Assembly: GCF_032854445.1 (NCBI RefSeq)
Contig: NC_088298.1
Location: forward strand, 13,381,504-13,445,503
DNA: 64,000 nt
Direction of reading: 5' to 3'
DNA from: Liolophura sinensis
Taxonomy: Eukaryota; Mollusca; Polyplacophora; Chitonida; Chitonidae
In this document: positions 51,860 through 62,650 of the stretch, in pieces
Position numbering within the stretch: the stretch's first letter is position 1
Layout: the number at the start of each line of letters is the position of its first letter
Position numbers and translations under genes: made by a program
Notes under the pieces: generated by a model
Database searches by the model: none
Told to the model about the DNA's origin: nothing
Seen by the model: only the letters and a program-made list of their open reading frames with translations

Positions 51860-52470
51860 GTACGTGGTGAGATGCGGCGGCTTCTTTACATTTGCACGAC
51901 GAAGCAAACATTCGTATGTCAGCCGCCAACCAAGACAGACGTCCCATGTCAAAAATCGCAAGGTCATTTCCCAGAACCACATTTAACATAAACCACCAAA
52001 GAACTAAGAAGGCACATCAAGTACGAAATTAGGAGAAGGAGAGAAGGAGTCCTCAGTTTTCAGTGATGTTGGGAAGACGCAAGGAATGTTCTAGACGAAT
52101 GAAAATGGATTATAATCGTGTGTTATGTTGATCTACGATAATGAAATACGTATCTAAGTTGGGTTTTGCTTTGCAACTGTTCATATATCCAACGTGGTGA
52201 TCTAATTCAACGCTATGAATATACAGCCAGTAGCTGGAGCCACACATTCAGGACGTTCTGTCCATATTCACATACAACAGAATTGTACTCACTGTAAAAC
52301 TTATGAAACTTAGATTGAAAGCGTTCTATGAAATAACCCTGACGCCCTAGTTTCTGCAGCAATAATCTGTGACGTTCATTGAAATCGTCACACAACACTC
52401 AGGATCTATGAAATGCTACATGGCGAGATACAATATATGCAGGGTCCTTGGATATATTGCTGTGCAAGCA
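51860..52470 (-). pseudogene. Reverse-transcriptase 3' part, relative of the 31.8-34.2 kb element
   Basis: Read on the minus strand from about 52470: SNISKDPAYIVSRHVAFHRS, a stop, then VLCDDFNERHRLLLQKLGRQ and FHKFYSEYNSVVCEYGQNV. The same block in the other copy reads SNIPKGPANGMYKSRLVAF, CDDFNLRQKLLPQKL, KFYNEYNSLVNKYGQS. Downstream non-coding sequence to about 51860, including 'caaacattcgtatgtcagcc' and 'catatatccaacgtggtgat' on the plus strand, is shared with 59590-59970. The catalytic part is absent and there is an internal stop. Confidence 0.82.
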
Positions 52471-52868
52471 AAGGATAATTTACAATGTCAAAATTAAAAC
52501 TAACCTTCTTGTCGTGAAGAAGGTTTTGTTGCCTTAGACACCAATGTAGCGGTGAACAGTTTCATTAAACATTGATGCAAAAACGTGATGAAATGCCATC
52601 AATTAAATCTTTGCCAGAAATAGTAGTATAGAGAGTGGAACAATCCCGAGTAGATGTGTCCTTTTTGGGTACGTGTGAGACGGAGTTTTTAAGTATGCAC
52701 ATACTTTCGATGCCTGAATTAAATCAACCCAGTTTCCTCTATCCACAAACACTGCGCCTCTAAGATAAACAATGTTTCCATAAATGCAGCGTACAAAGTC
52801 AAACATAGAAAATATGCCATGAACTCAATTATTTCAACAAAGTACCACAGAACACAGCATCTTTATAC

Positions 52869-53095
52869 CTATTTATTTCATTGATGTTTTACGCCGTGCT
52901 CAAGAATATTTTCCTTTTCACGAAGACGGCCAGCAATGTGGTGGGAGAAAATCCGGGGGAAACCCATTACCATTCGCAGGATGCTTGCCACGTCCGACGT
53001 TGAGAAAACCAACATGAGCTGCATGGACTGCATTGGTTAGAGGCTCCTGTTTCATTGTACTCCACTAGCACGCTTTAACCACTCGGCCACCCGGT
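52869..53095 (-). mobile_element. SINE family 1, full length but diverged
   Basis: On the minus strand the A-box region 'gggtggccgagtggttaaag' near 53090 is followed by 'gcagtccatgcagctcatgt', the body 'gggtttcccccggattttct' and 'gagcacggcgtaaaacatca' before the tail near 52870. Many substitutions; an older copy than those at 48490 or 51202. Confidence 0.85.
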
Positions 53096-53707
53096 TTCTT
53101 TATAAGGAAATAGTCTCAAAAATTAACAGCTTTGTACCGGTTTTTATAAAACCTTCTATAGCCGTGTCTGGGGTTTCCTTGGCTTATTGTTCGCTTCAAA
53201 CGATCAGTTGAATAACCTGACCTGCATTAGCTAAACTTAATTGAAACTGACGCATTTGGTTACCAGACGAGTCTTCAAAGTCTAAATTTCCTTACAACCT
53301 GGACTAGCCAGAGGGCACAATTTTAAGAAACATAAAACTTTACGAATTTATAAGAAATATTTGCTGGAATTAATTTTGTAATTAGTGTGCTGATTAATGT
53401 GGTTTTTCTGGGATTTTCTGGCGTGACCTAACTTTAACAACAAAAGGAGGCTGGTGGCGAATCAACGGTTTAATGACACGTGACAAATGAATAAGACAAC
53501 AATATCGGCCACAGACATTAACGTGTTTGGCGTCATACGTGGTAAAGTGCTGAGTAAGGCATACCTGTGGCGCGCATGAGTCAATCAGAGTTTTGTCTGT
53601 AATCTGAAAACATAAATTCCTAACTAGCTGTCGAGTTATGTTGTTAAGTTGACTGACAGTATCACTCAATCGCTCACTCACTCGTTAAATGGTTAAGTAT
53701 TATGTAA

Positions 53708-53830
53708 GCATTTACATGAATATCTAGAAAAAAAAACTCTGAGGTAAATTGAAAAAATGACTGACTTCACCGGTCACGTGTATCTCAGTTTCCTAATATC
53801 AAACAGTCGTCGGTGTACTTGTTATAGTCA
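53708..53830 (+). repeat. Unclassified dispersed repeat, copy c
   Basis: 'gcatttacatgaatatctag', 'ctctgaggtaaattga', 'ttcaccggtcacgtgta', 'caaacagtcgtcggtg' in the family order. Confidence 0.8.
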
Positions 53831-53954
53831 TCATGCACAGCATTGTGAGCAATCCTAGATCACTGACGTCTAATTAACATCACTACAGTTTCATAAAACT
53901 AATTCTGTTTGAGCTATTGTATCACAGGAAGCCATATGAGTTGCTATTATTTAA

Positions 53955-54035
53955 CCATTTACAGAAAGACTTGAGAAAAGTTAGGTAAACTTACAAGAGG
54001 CCGTGTATCACCGGTTACGTGTGACCCGGGATACA
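53955..54035 (+). repeat. Unclassified dispersed repeat, copy d
   Basis: 'agttaggtaaacttacaaga' + 'ggccgtgtatcaccggttac' + 'gtgtgaccc'. It sits about 250 bp from copy c in the same orientation. The 3' part is not recognisable. Confidence 0.7.
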
Positions 54036-54225
54036 ATATGACGTATATATATTATATTGTAACACAGGTATGGCCGCTAGCCAGATATCGCACGTCTCCA
54101 TGTCCCAGTTTTACTCCCCATGCTATTAGAATGACTGATTTGCCCGACGAATGACTGAATTAGCAGTTCTAACAGTAAATCACAGAATAACTGAGAGTTT
54201 AAATGGGAAACTGGCTGATAAACTC

Positions 54226-54304
54226 ACTGAGTGAATGAATGAATGAATGAATGAGTGAGTGAATGAATGAACGAACGAATGAATGAATGAATGAATGAAT
54301 GAAT
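54226..54304. repeat. (GAAT)n microsatellite
   Basis: Tetranucleotide tract of gaat/gagt/gaac variants, about 19 units. Confidence 0.96.
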
Positions 54305-55199
54305 CCTCTAACTTATGTCGGGCTTTAAGCTTATATCCACTGACTAATTACCTTATGAATTAATTGATGTACTGATTGACTAAATACCATATGAAATGAA
54401 CAGCCAGGTTACGAGGCAGTCGAGCCCTGGAAACAGATCACAGAGTATAGAGAGACTTCAGACACATGTATGACATTTCTGTATACTCTGTACTACTAGG
54501 GGGAAATATCCTGCTTTTGAACAGTGTACCGGGTCATCCTGGTGCAAAATTGAGGGAGATATTCTTATCGTCTAGAAATTCTAGATTTATTGAAGTACAA
54601 TGTATGCCTTACGCTATACTATATATGCACGCCTCGTTATTTTTTTTACACGAGGTTAACAAAACATCTGAATTCCACATAAAGAGCCACACTTTACCAC
54701 ATTAAAATACCTTAAGCTTTAAGAAAGGGGAGCCTTAAGTGTTTTAGGCGCAATAGTGAATGACGTTAAATAACTATTTGAAAGAGACGTCTTTTAAGAT
54801 GTCATATTTGAGGTGGAGATTTCTGATGGTGTTCGGCAATAAAATTCAACTCCGGCTTTGGGTCACTGAGTGAGCCATTAAGAGTGAAAATCAATTATTA
54901 CATGCTTGTGTTAAAATGCGATATATAGTGTAGAGAGCATATCACAAACAAACGCTAGACACAAAAACTTACATACATATATACACAGAAAACAAGACCA
55001 ACAAAAACTTCTTGCAAGAGGCGCTATCAGCGAGAGTAACAGGTGTGGATATGCTATCGCGGACCTGATCGAAAGCCTCGCATGGCTGCGCCTGTTGTAC
55101 CCCGTCTCGTATACGATCGTCGCCCTCCGGCCACGCGGCATATCTCACTGACTGACATGTCAAGACGTCGGAAAGAGAGAGAGAGCTTGAAAAAGACGG

Positions 55200-55488
55200 T
55201 GCTCTTATAACCAGTCCAGAAGCTCAGCTCGGCAAAAATCTATCAGAGGAGGTCGGAAAACTTCACCTTGACTTCAGTTACACCAGCGATTCACAGCGAA
55301 ATGGCCACGGACGAGTCAACGACAAGGAAACAATAGGCAGCAAGCTTTTTTCTCCGTTGTGAACATTCTTAGAGAAAAACAGACCTTGAATCATTGAACT
55401 CTGGCACACTTTGCCCAGAGAAAACACACCCTAATTTGCTGTCGTACCTGGTCACACCTACGCTAGATCAATCAGAACACAGGTAAGT
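55200..55488 (+). promoter_or_regulatory. Candidate promoter and non-coding first exon
   Basis: A TATA-like 'cttataac' (55204) lies about 30 bp before 'gctcagctcggc'. The following 240 bp are more GC-rich than the flanks and end at a near-ideal donor, CAG|GTAAGT (55483). An ATG in fair context at 55301 (gcgaaATGG) opens an 11-codon frame ending at TAG, so any transcript would start with a small upstream frame. No downstream exon is recognised to 64000. This is inference from signal arrangement only. Confidence 0.3.
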
Positions 55489-56254
55489 GTTATTACTGCG
55501 TATGCAAGTTATGCTATCACTCTGACATGTCTGACATTTGTAATAAATCATGATCGTATAATCCACTGGTTCAAATTCTTTACGTGACGCTTGCAGGACT
55601 ATTTAAGAACTATTTCCTGATTAAATAATACCTCAGCTCAAATCATGAAAATCGGACGTAGTCATGGGGAAGTCTCAACTCCGATGTTTTAAGATCGAAT
55701 CTCGCACTATCCAATTTGTTTTTAGCCCTACATCTATATCTCATCGTAAGTTTCTGCAAAATCCTAGTTTTCACTGACGAACTGTCTGTACTAAGAGTAT
55801 CTCAACCACACCGAATCAACCTTTATTGCAGAGTGTATTGCTCAAAGCACAACTTTCTAGACGTAATGCATGATTCATTTGTCTGATTCATTTTTTTTTT
55901 CTTTCACTTAACCTGAATTAAACATAAATGCATGCTACCAATGTTAGTACACAACGCCGATGTGCTTTCTCGTGGGAAAAAATGACATGGGCTTTCAAAT
56001 ATGTTACATAAATTCACTACACTTATGACTACGGTCAAGTCAGTAATCTTTCTGTTTTGGATGATGTGCTTTAGACCCAAGTAAAAAACAATGGGACTGA
56101 ATGTAGCAAACTCCTCAAGCAAACTACTAAAGCAATCAACAGGACAAAAGCTTAGCATAATATTTTGACTGATAACTGAGACACATTCCCACAATCTGAG
56201 GACAGTTTGGGCTGATATTTTTGTGTCTAAAGTCTGGAGGCTTTGTTACAGATG

Positions 56255-56530
56255 TGAAACAAAGAGTCATTTGAAATAGTGAAACAGGGAGTATTTACAG
56301 CAGTGACATAAGGAGTCATCTGCAGTAGTGAAACAGGGAGTTATTTACAGCAGTGACACTGGGAGTCATTTAGAGTAGTGACACAGGGATTCATTTAGAG
56401 TAGTGACACAGGCAGCCATTTACAGCAGTGAAACAGGGAGCCATTTGCAGTAGTGATACAGGGAGTCACTTGCAGTTGTGATACAGGGAGTCATTTACAC
56501 TAATGACACAGGGAGTCATTTGAGGCAGTT
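56255..56530. repeat. 25-bp minisatellite
   Basis: About 11 copies of 'agggagtcatttacagcagt' + 'gacac', with small substitutions. Confidence 0.92.
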
Positions 56531-56555
56531 GGTAATTATAATTAAAACGGTACAA

Positions 56556-56925
56556 ACATATTAGATGATGGTGATGGCGTTGGTGATAGTGGCTACGAAA
56601 ATAAAGTTGATAAGGCTAAGCTAAAAGGGATGATCATATCGATGATGACAAACGTTATCTAATCAACTAGTGACGAAAACGACGACAATGGCCGGAGCGA
56701 TATGCGACGACAAAGATGACGGCATCGACAAAGATGACGGCAACGACACTGATGAAAATGACAAGAGTAATGACCACGATAGATGACGAAGATGATCATG
56801 GGAGAGATTACAATAACAAATGTTACAAATGACAGAGATTCTACCAACGTGATGGCGACGACTACGATGTAATAAGGGCGATTTAGATGATTTAGATGGG
56901 GAGATGGTGATAATGGGAGTCTTGT
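56556..56925. repeat. GAT/GAC-rich trinucleotide low-complexity region
   Basis: Dominated by 'gatgacggcaacgac', 'gatgatggtgatggcg' and similar triplets, giving Asp/Asn-like or, on the minus strand, Ser/Val/Ile-rich frames. Purifying selection cannot be judged here and I do not call a gene. Confidence 0.8.
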
Positions 56926-58889
56926 GAAACACAGATATCGCAGGCAGCACCGTTCATGTTGACTAAATTACTCATAAAACACTATCCAGCAGAGAAATAT
57001 TATGTTAACCAATTTAGTCTTGCTCTAATAAATTCCCACGGGAAAAAAAAACAAGGCAAAAATTAAATTTGTCACATGTTTGAGAATGTAACATGCGACA
57101 TCATCTAATAGCCCGTACTCGCTTGGCAACGATCCGAAATCTTAAAGTCATAATTCTGTAGACTGATATCCTGAGGATAAAAGCAGTATGAGGTGCAGGT
57201 TGTTGATAGTATACATATGGTATTGCCTGTAATTGAACGTGTTGTTGTTGGACGCGTTGCGTGAATTCCACTGGACGAGTTCATGTCAGGTTAGGTGAGA
57301 TACATAAACAGCCGCTTTGTGTGGAAATGCTTTCTGAGCTGCAGTCACCCGAGGCAATGAGACAATGAACGTCACAAGGTCAAACATTGCACAGCTCAAA
57401 CACCCTCACATTTCCATTTCACTATATATTACTGTATTGACTTTCTTATTTAACCATGGAACCCAAGTGAACTTCGCGACCCTACATTGTAGTGGTTAAA
57501 ATATTTGAGAGTTAAGTGAGCATATGTGGAATAATTAGCCAGTAAAACTACTCCTTGAAACTGCCGCTCAGGTTTGTTAAAAATACATTAATTTTAAACC
57601 AAAGTTTAAATATTTACTTTTACATATACATGTACTTCGCATCACCTGCGGACATGTTTGCAAAGGTAATCTGCAAATCTAGTAATTATTTTTTCAGGTA
57701 AATGCAGGGTTAACGTTTAGAGAGAAGATGGCATATAGCCTCTTTTAACATAGGCCTTGGCTCAAAACGTCAACTGTCGGTACCTTGTTCAGACATAAAT
57801 CTTACGCTTTTTTACATATCTGCTCGTATCAAGCAGAGCTGTTTCAGAACAAATAAACTCAGATGAAGCACGAATAAATGAACAAAAGTACATGTCTACA
57901 GTCAAAATCAGCGATGACAATATAATAAGTGGCTCCTGATCACACATAACCAACCAAGTATACAACCATTTGACACTTCTGCTTCGCCGCAAAGTTGTAT
58001 TTCAAATGTTCTTAATCTGAAACGAAGAAGGAGCACACAAGGTTGTATTCATTTTGTAGCATATATTTTGACTGACAGTGCTCTCTCTGATTCCATCAAG
58101 CACATGATACAAGTTCACCATTTTACAGCATCATTAGAAGTCTTCAGTAGATATAACACCTTGTTCCATTTTACCTCACCATATGCCAAAAAGGACATAC
58201 TGCGGATACAAAGATATTTCGAGGAGTTACTGAGATAACTTGTCATACTTCTTGCTTAAAATATATTTCAAGCTACCATCTGCTTTTGAAATAGGCGTTT
58301 TATGCCCCTATCACTACATCTCCGCCATGCAATCGTGAGCTCTCGTGAAGAGTATGTGGAAGGTATGCACGTGTCGCCATGGTGATAAATTTAAGCGCCT
58401 CATTTCCTCTGGCACTGTAACATGAAGTTATCTTTGAAGGCATTTGTAAGATGTTTGTAGACTAATAATTCCACAAGATGTGCTGACAGAAACTTAATTT
58501 CTGTCTCTAGCAGTTTCACTGATATTATCACAAGCCCCAGCCGGTAGGGGGCGCATTTAGTACCGCCATCTTCTGGAGATAAGAGAAAGTCCACCGGTTT
58601 GAGTAGTGTATGATTTCCAGCGGTAAAAACAGATAATGATGTCGATACCACGGTGCGAAATTCGTGGTTCCTTTTACGTTTACCTGTCCTCCAGCTGTAC
58701 AGCGTGCAAATATATCCGTCACCTGTCGGTCATTTGGATTCTTTAGTAACTCAAAGTCATAGGTCGGTGGTTTACCGCAGACCCTCCAGTTGCCTCAACC
58801 CATAATATTCACTGCTATCCTACACGTGGAAATAGATTGAGGGTGACGTTAAATAATATTCAAATTAAAAGTTAATAATGATGCTGATA
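56926..58889. other. No feature recognised
   Basis: Unique AT-rich sequence without supported exons or repeat copies. Confidence 0.5.
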
Positions 58890-59205
58890 AATATGTGTCG
58901 TCAGCACATTGACGTCACCTGATTCGTATGCTCTTTATCGTCGACTGTGTCGTCGGTACCTTGACGTCAGATGACTTGTCACCTGAGTTGGAGGAAGCTT
59001 AAAGTCTTAAGAACAATAACGTTGACTGTGTCGTCAATACCGTGACGTCATAAGACTCGTCAGCGCCTTAACGTCACCTAAGTCGTCAGCATCTGAACTT
59101 CAGCACGTTAACGTCACCTGAGTCATAAGCCGCTTAACGTCGACTGTTATCAGTACATTAACCTCAGTCAAGTCAGAGATCCTTAACGTCAACTGAGTTG
59201 TCAGA
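58890..59205. repeat. Degenerate tandem array with CRE-like palindromes
   Basis: Imperfect units of about 24-50 bp built on 'cttaacgtcacctgagtcgt' + 'cagca'. Three perfect TGACGTCA palindromes fall inside (58910-58917, 58962-58969, 59043-59050), besides many partial ACGTCA sites. A short minus frame (59100-59321) overlaps it without known similarity. Confidence 0.75.
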
Positions 59206-59589
59206 ACCACAGCGTCGGAAAATTGCGCACCTGAGATTGCCAGGTGATTTTCTCGCAATAAATCCCGTCTAATCAGAAGGAAATGAGCTTTTTTTTCTGT
59301 CAAATCTTTTATATTAAACAAAAGGCAAATAAGACAATAGTTTGGGCTTGCATCAAAAATTTCCCTGCATCAAATTAGAATATAGTGTTTACTGTCCCCA
59401 ACGAATACGTATCACACGCCAGTAAAAGGAATCAAATTACAGCTTGGTGCCTTGCATTGTTTTCATGTGATAACATACATTCTAGACCAGTGTATGTAAC
59501 ATCACTGCATTTTAACCTAGCTCTGCTTACGTAATGGTGCTAGGGGACTTGTAGGTTACTAATGTTAAAGTTTTCACACGAACAGTTAC

Positions 59590-59970
59590 AAAAAACCTAA
59601 CTGAGGATGTGTTGTGTGTCTGTGCGTCTAAACAGACATTCGTATACCAGCCGTCAACAAAAAACGAACGTTTCGGGTCACAAGGCCAATTCACAAAACG
59701 ACGTTTAACGCAAATTACCAAAGAACTAACAAAATATATAACGTACGAAAATAGGATGGAAATCATACAAAGAGAAGCGCTCAACAGTTTCATGTTCATG
59801 GGGATTGGGGCGTTCAGCGTTCAAATCGTGTACCGTGTTAGAATATCAGTTGTCGATAACACAATATATATCTCTGTTGCGCTTTGACAGTAATTGTTCA
59901 TGTATCCAACGTGATGATCTAAGCCATGCGTAACCATTTGAAAGACAAGATGTTGTACTCGTTTTACATG
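59590..59970 (-). mobile_element. 3' end of a retroelement related to 51860-52470
   Basis: Plus-strand words 'aacagacattcgtataccag' + 'ccgtcaac' and 'tcatgtatccaacgtgatga' + 'tctaa' match the downstream region of the minus-strand retroelement copy at 51.9-52.5 kb in the same order and orientation. Only a trace of the reverse-transcriptase end remains. Confidence 0.6.
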
Positions 59971-60052
59971 TGTGCTGGAAAATTATTGGAGTAAGGGGCC
60001 TGAACTCTCTAAAGCTCTAGGTAAATCAAATTAGTTAAGGGCCCGCATATAA

Positions 60053-60272
60053 TTTATTTATTTATTTGATTGGTGTTTTGCGCCGTACTCAAGAATATTT
60101 CACATACGACGGCGGCAGAGCCCGGGGGAAACCAACGACCATCCGCAAGTTGCTGCGTACGGCTGGAGAGGAAGCCAGCATGAGCTGGACTTGAACTCAC
60201 AGTGACCCCATTGATGAGAGGCTTCTAGGTTATTACGCTGCACTAGCGCGCTAACCAACTGAGCCACGGTAA
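60053..60272 (-). mobile_element. SINE family 1, full length with an internal deletion
   Basis: On the minus strand: A box 'gtggctcagttggttagcgc', B box 'gagttcaagtcc', then the body and 'gagtacggcgcaaaacacca' plus tail. The block normally reading ccaccataatgctggcc is missing at about 60113, joining gccgccgtcg to the ggctctgcc body. Confidence 0.93.
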
Positions 60273-60274
60273 CC

Positions 60275-60400
60275 CTCCCCCCCCCCAACCACACGTATTA
60301 AAACCAGGACCCCCCCCCCCCCCCGCCCAGAACTTCCACGTACGACCGAAGAAGAAGCCAGCATGAGCTGGGCTTGAACTCATAGCGATAGTATTTGTGA
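60275..60400 (-). mobile_element. Poly-C tracts and a second SINE family 1 head fragment
   Basis: Two C runs (about 60275-60286 and 60309-60323) flank a short AC-rich spacer. Beyond them 'aagccagcatgagctgggct' + 'tgaactcatagcg' is again the family-1 head, minus strand. It sits directly beside the copy at 60053-60272. Confidence 0.75.
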
Positions 60401-61597
60401 GAAAATCGTTGGCATTGGATATCTGAACAGTTGCAATCAATTGAACTGTAATTTATTTTATTGATAACTGTTCAAATCCACTTTACATAAGTTTGTCATT
60501 ATTTCTTACTTTACACCCATCCTCAGATATTAGATGGTTTCTGTTGAATGTTGTTTTGGAAAATGGCCATGGGATTATTGACATGAAAAGTCCATTATGG
60601 TTAACGATTGCCATATAAATGATTGATACGATGCCTAAAAGGGCACATATGCTTAACTTGGTTAATATATGTACGGCCTTTACCTACTTTTGAGCACAAT
60701 AAACACTGTCTCAATATACAAAGTATATGTCAAGACTGAAACGTGAAAACATAAATCCATGTTAAACTACAGCGGCAGATAAGGGCTCATTTAGGAGCTA
60801 GTTTATCAGGATCCTTTAGGAAAAATAATTTATATTGTATTACTAATAATTGAAATATCTGGCTAATAGTCACTGGAATGTGACACTAATGAATTAATTA
60901 CGTGTGTGAGTGAAAATACACCGACAAAATGGCCGCAGGCGACAACAAAAAGCTGCATCTCCAAAAAAAGAAACGCGGACTAATACCCATTTAATAACAC
61001 GAGAGATTGCTCAGGGAAAATTAAACGGGGATAAAAACTTGATTTGTCTCCAACAAATATGCATTAACTGGATGTCTATTTTCATGTCGATTTCAGCGTG
61101 ACATTAGGCAATACAATTTGAAGCGCCAGAGATTGAATGGGGCATTGTAAAAGCTAAATCGCTCAGAAAAGCGGACAATGAACGGCTTTATGTATACCTG
61201 AACAATGAATAACTGTTGTATTTTTCTCAAATTATTGAAATTACATTTATTAGGATTTATCGCTGATAATTTGTACGGATGGGACAGCTGTTAGCTTTGT
61301 ACGAGCAAAATATCGTTGACTTTCACACAGAAGTAATTAGCCCATGTCACGTGACTTATGATTGACAAGAAAAAAAAAAACAGAATAATTTATTTCATTG
61401 TTTGAAAACAACATTGTTGGCATTTCTTTTCTTTCAAAAATCATGTTATATCCTTAACGACAAAATTTCACAGATCAGCGCAATTATTATCTTAGCTTAA
61501 GCATACACATGCGCGGATGTTGGCGTTATATGCATTGCCTTATTTCGCGAACAGCTGATATCTGTTCTCAGTTCCTAGTTTCATATCAAATGTTGCT

Positions 61598-61800
61598 GGC
61601 CGAGCGATTATTGCGTCAGTCTCGTAAGCGGAAGAGTTCAAATCCGTTGGGCGGCATACCTTGGACAGTAGTTTTGGTATTTCTCTGACGCTGTACACAA
61701 AAAGGGGCCAGCACGGTGTCAGTATAGTGTGACTTGGTGGGGTAGCAGGTCTAGTGTCTTCCGCGTGGCGTTTCGCTAAGGCAGCATGCACTGTATACTG
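61598..61800 (+). mobile_element. Possible tRNA-derived SINE, family 3
   Basis: A Leu/Ser-type A-box-like 'ctggccgagcgattattgcg' is followed about 35 bp later by a B-box-like 'gagttcaaatccg'. A body containing 'cggtgtcagtatagtgtgac' and 'gcgtttcgctaaggcagcat' follows. It resembles a SINE body I recall from molluscan sequence, but only one copy is in the window and no tail is obvious. A true tRNA gene is unlikely because the arms do not pair. Confidence 0.5.
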
Positions 61801-62521
61801 AAATACATCAGCACTGGAACAGAAACTTTAACCCTCGAGGAAACAATCCACCAGAGTCATTCTTAAACTGTAACTTTAGTCACCTTAATTAGTTTTCTGT
61901 CAAAATTTTAAAAGTTAATTATCCAAATAATCACCTCTTTTCACAGTTTATTCGTAGCAAGACCGACTCCACTGAAATCTATCAATGTACGGGATAATTA
62001 AGTGGTACTATATATACACTATACTTTAAAGTCACTATATATCCTTTTAAAAAAGGTATATAAGAGGACATTCAAGTTCGTGGCGATATCTCTCGAAAAT
62101 ATTATTGCATAAATGTAAATGAAAAACAAGGAATGCAGTTAATGTGTTTACGATGTGTTTTAGATAATCGTCAAAACATGACCTTAGTATGGTTGGGGTG
62201 CATTTTGAAAACCTTTATTTCAAACACTAAAACTTGTCCATATACCTTTCCCGTCACTGGATGCCTCGTGCAGTCATGATAAACAATTTATTTAATTAAA
62301 ATATTGACTAGTAATTGCTGTGGATGATTTATGTATAATATAACCTTATTTCTCTACTAGTACATCTCGCAAAAATGAAGAAGAAATTCTTGAAATAACT
62401 ATTTTAACTTTAAACATGTGTTGTCTATGGAAGGAAAACGGAATTCACAATATAACAGATCAAGCCGTAGACACGAGACAAGAACAGATAACATCCTAAG
62501 TGTCCTCAATAAAAGACGTAG

Positions 62522-62650
62522 ATCGAGAGTAAAACCACAGCAGTGACGACAGTGTGATAGCTGGCAAATGGTCACACGTAACGGATGAAATACGGCGTCT
62601 TGTCAATTTGCCTCAGTTATTGTTTTATTCTGACTGTTCATGCAAATGCA
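62522..62650 (-). repeat. Unclassified dispersed repeat, copy e
   Basis: Read on the minus strand: 'catttgcatgaacagtcaga', 'ataactgaggcaaattgaca' + 'agacgccgtatttcatccgt', 'acgtgtgaccatttgcc', 'tatcacactgtcgtcactgc', 'ggttttactctcg'. The most complete copy together with a. Confidence 0.82.

Noticed and set aside
54911-55163. Two overlapping minus-strand frames with Cys-rich hydrophobic stretches
   Set aside because: One begins at a non-ATG codon, the two overlap in different phases, and no domain is recognised.
20905-56530. Tandem arrays considered as CRISPR
   Set aside because: Units are contiguous and similar along their full length, with no unique spacers and no cas genes; the genome is eukaryotic.
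3929-61800. tRNA genes suggested by A- and B-box motifs
   Set aside because: All candidates continue into SINE bodies or lack pairing arms; none forms a credible cloverleaf.
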